A stretch of 64,000 nucleotides of DNA. Source: Hymenobacter wooponensis. GTDB lineage: Bacteria > Bacteroidota > Bacteroidia > Cytophagales > Hymenobacteraceae. The translations under genes were made by a program, and so were the position numbers. A model generated the notes under the pieces. That model made no database searches. It saw nothing but the letters and a program-made list of their open reading frames with translations, and was not told where the DNA came from. The stretch spans positions 248,001 through 312,000 of the forward strand of contig NZ_SRKZ01000005.1 of assembly GCF_004745865.1 (NCBI RefSeq), given 5' to 3'. Of this stretch, positions 63,335 to 64,000 are shown piece after piece. The first letter of the stretch is position 1, and every line of letters begins with the position of its first letter.

Positions 63335-64000
63335 ATGAAAAAAACATTACTTCTTGCTGTACCCATTGCTACTCTGAGTGTAGTACAGGTATTCGCACAG
63401 ACACGTACTATTAGTGGTCGTGTTACTGATCGCATCACTGGTGAAGGACTACCAGGTGTGACAGTTCTTGTAAAAGGCACAAGCAATGGTGTTTCTACGA
63501 ACTCTGATGGTACATATACCCTTACTGTTCCCGAAGCAGGAGGAGTTATAACTTTTAGCTCAGTTGGTTTTGTTGCTCAAGAACGTGCCATAGGAACTGA
63601 TGCGCAGATCAATATAGGCCTAAGTTCTGACACTAAAGCACTCAGCGAGGTAGTTGTAACAGGATACGGTGGAACCCAAGATATAAAAGAAATAACAGGT
63701 TCGCAAAGCCGGGTAACTGAGGAGAAGCTATTAAACCAGCCAGTACAGAGCTTTGATCAAGCTCTAACAGGCCGAGCTGCAGGTGTTCAAATTACTAGCC
63801 CTGGCGGTACACTTGCAGATGGTGTTGCTATCCGTATACGTGGGGTAAACTCACTTTCTAATAGCTCACAGCCACTTTTCGTAGTTGATGGAGTTCCACT
63901 AAATACCCTCAATAATGCAAACGTGTTCAATGGTGGCAATGGTACGCGCTATAATCCTTTAGCTGATATCAACCCTAATGATATACAGTCAATTGATATC
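63335..64000 (+). CDS. SusC/RagA-family TonB-linked outer-membrane transporter (partial)
   Basis: The first 222 codons, running off the right edge. Signal peptide (MKKTLLLAVPIATLSVVQVF, then AQ), CarboxypepD_reg-like domain (TISGRVTDRITGEGLPGVTV), then the plug: SEVVVTGYGGTQDIKEITGS, IRIRGVNSLSNSSQPLFVVD, and ADINPNDIQSIDI. Closest in wording to the second SusC rather than the first. AT-rich codons. Its SusD should follow outside the window. Confidence 0.93.
   Translation, partial: MKKTLLLAVPIATLSVVQVFAQTRTISGRVTDRITGEGLPGVTVLVKGTSNGVSTNSDGTYTLTVPEAGGVITFSSVGFVAQERAIGTDAQINIGLSSDTKALSEVVVTGYGGTQDIKEITGSQSRVTEEKLLNQPVQSFDQALTGRAAGVQITSPGGTLADGVAIRIRGVNSLSNSSQPLFVVDGVPLNTLNNANVFNGGNGTRYNPLADINPNDIQSIDI

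Noticed and set aside
1..64000. CRISPR array, tRNA or rRNA genes, transposase genes
   Set aside because: No regularly spaced direct repeats, no tRNA-like cloverleaf in the gaps, and no transposase was seen; absence is by eye only.

Overview
The window looks like chromosomal DNA from a Bacteroidota (Bacteroidetes) bacterium, most probably Hymenobacter or a close relative; the genus is an inference. The evidence is a complete Alternative Complex III operon next to cytochrome oxidase, three SusC-type outer-membrane receptors (two with SusD partners), lipoprotein signals of Bacteroidetes type, and many promoters matching the Bacteroidetes -7 consensus TAnnTTTG. Composition is a little above 50% GC by eye, falling in the last 8 kb. 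No tRNA, rRNA, CRISPR array, insertion sequence or prophage was seen.

Region by region. 1-9.7 kb (minus strand): respiratory operon actA-actB-actC-actD-actE-actF-coxB, cut by the window edge inside coxB, with a TTTG-N19-TACATTTG promoter in front of actA. 10.1-11.3 kb: ribosomal proteins rpsF-rpsR-rplI. 11.5-22.3 kb: housekeeping and unknown genes (GSCFA protein with a long charged tail, DUF255 thioredoxin-like protein, PriA helicase, alanine-rich lipoprotein, exported-looking methyltransferase, QueA, small repeat protein). 22.4-27.1 kb: divergent pair of exported peptidases (M14 and S15/CocE-like). 28.2-32.7 kb: first SusC/SusD pair. 33.1-41.8 kb: RNase D, the glyoxylate shunt (aceA, aceB) divergent from a RamB/ScfR-like regulator, MltG and a GT39-like membrane protein. 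41.9-44.7 kb: dtd, a MazG-like gene, comB-like, gcvT. 45-47.5 kb: a signalling trio (stand-alone CZB zinc-binding protein, CHASE3 histidine kinase, response regulator). 47.6-57.7 kb: rnhB, NUDIX hydrolase, plsC, gatC, a 1018-residue membrane/TPR-like protein, an ABC ATPase, a PduO-type adenosyltransferase, ilvE and prfB with a programmed +1 frameshift. 57.8-64 kb: second SusC/SusD pair and the start of a third SusC transcribed away from it.

How it works together: ACIII passes electrons from menaquinol to cytochrome c and then to the adjacent oxidase. The SusCD systems import oligomers through TonB, and the exported peptidases suggest peptide scavenging. The glyoxylate genes allow growth on acetate or fatty acids and are probably controlled by the adjacent HTH regulator through GCGAAT half-sites around the aceB promoter.

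The most unusual signals are regulatory and genome-scale rather than a new defence or biosynthesis cluster: several genes have the -7 promoter box only 4-5 nt before the start codon (probable leaderless mRNAs); the heptamer CTAGGCC/GGCCTAG is heavily repeated and often forms stop codons; inverted repeats sit in several intercistronic gaps; a putative promoter-miniORF-terminator unit lies near 48.8 kb; and a CZB protein is paired with a histidine kinase.
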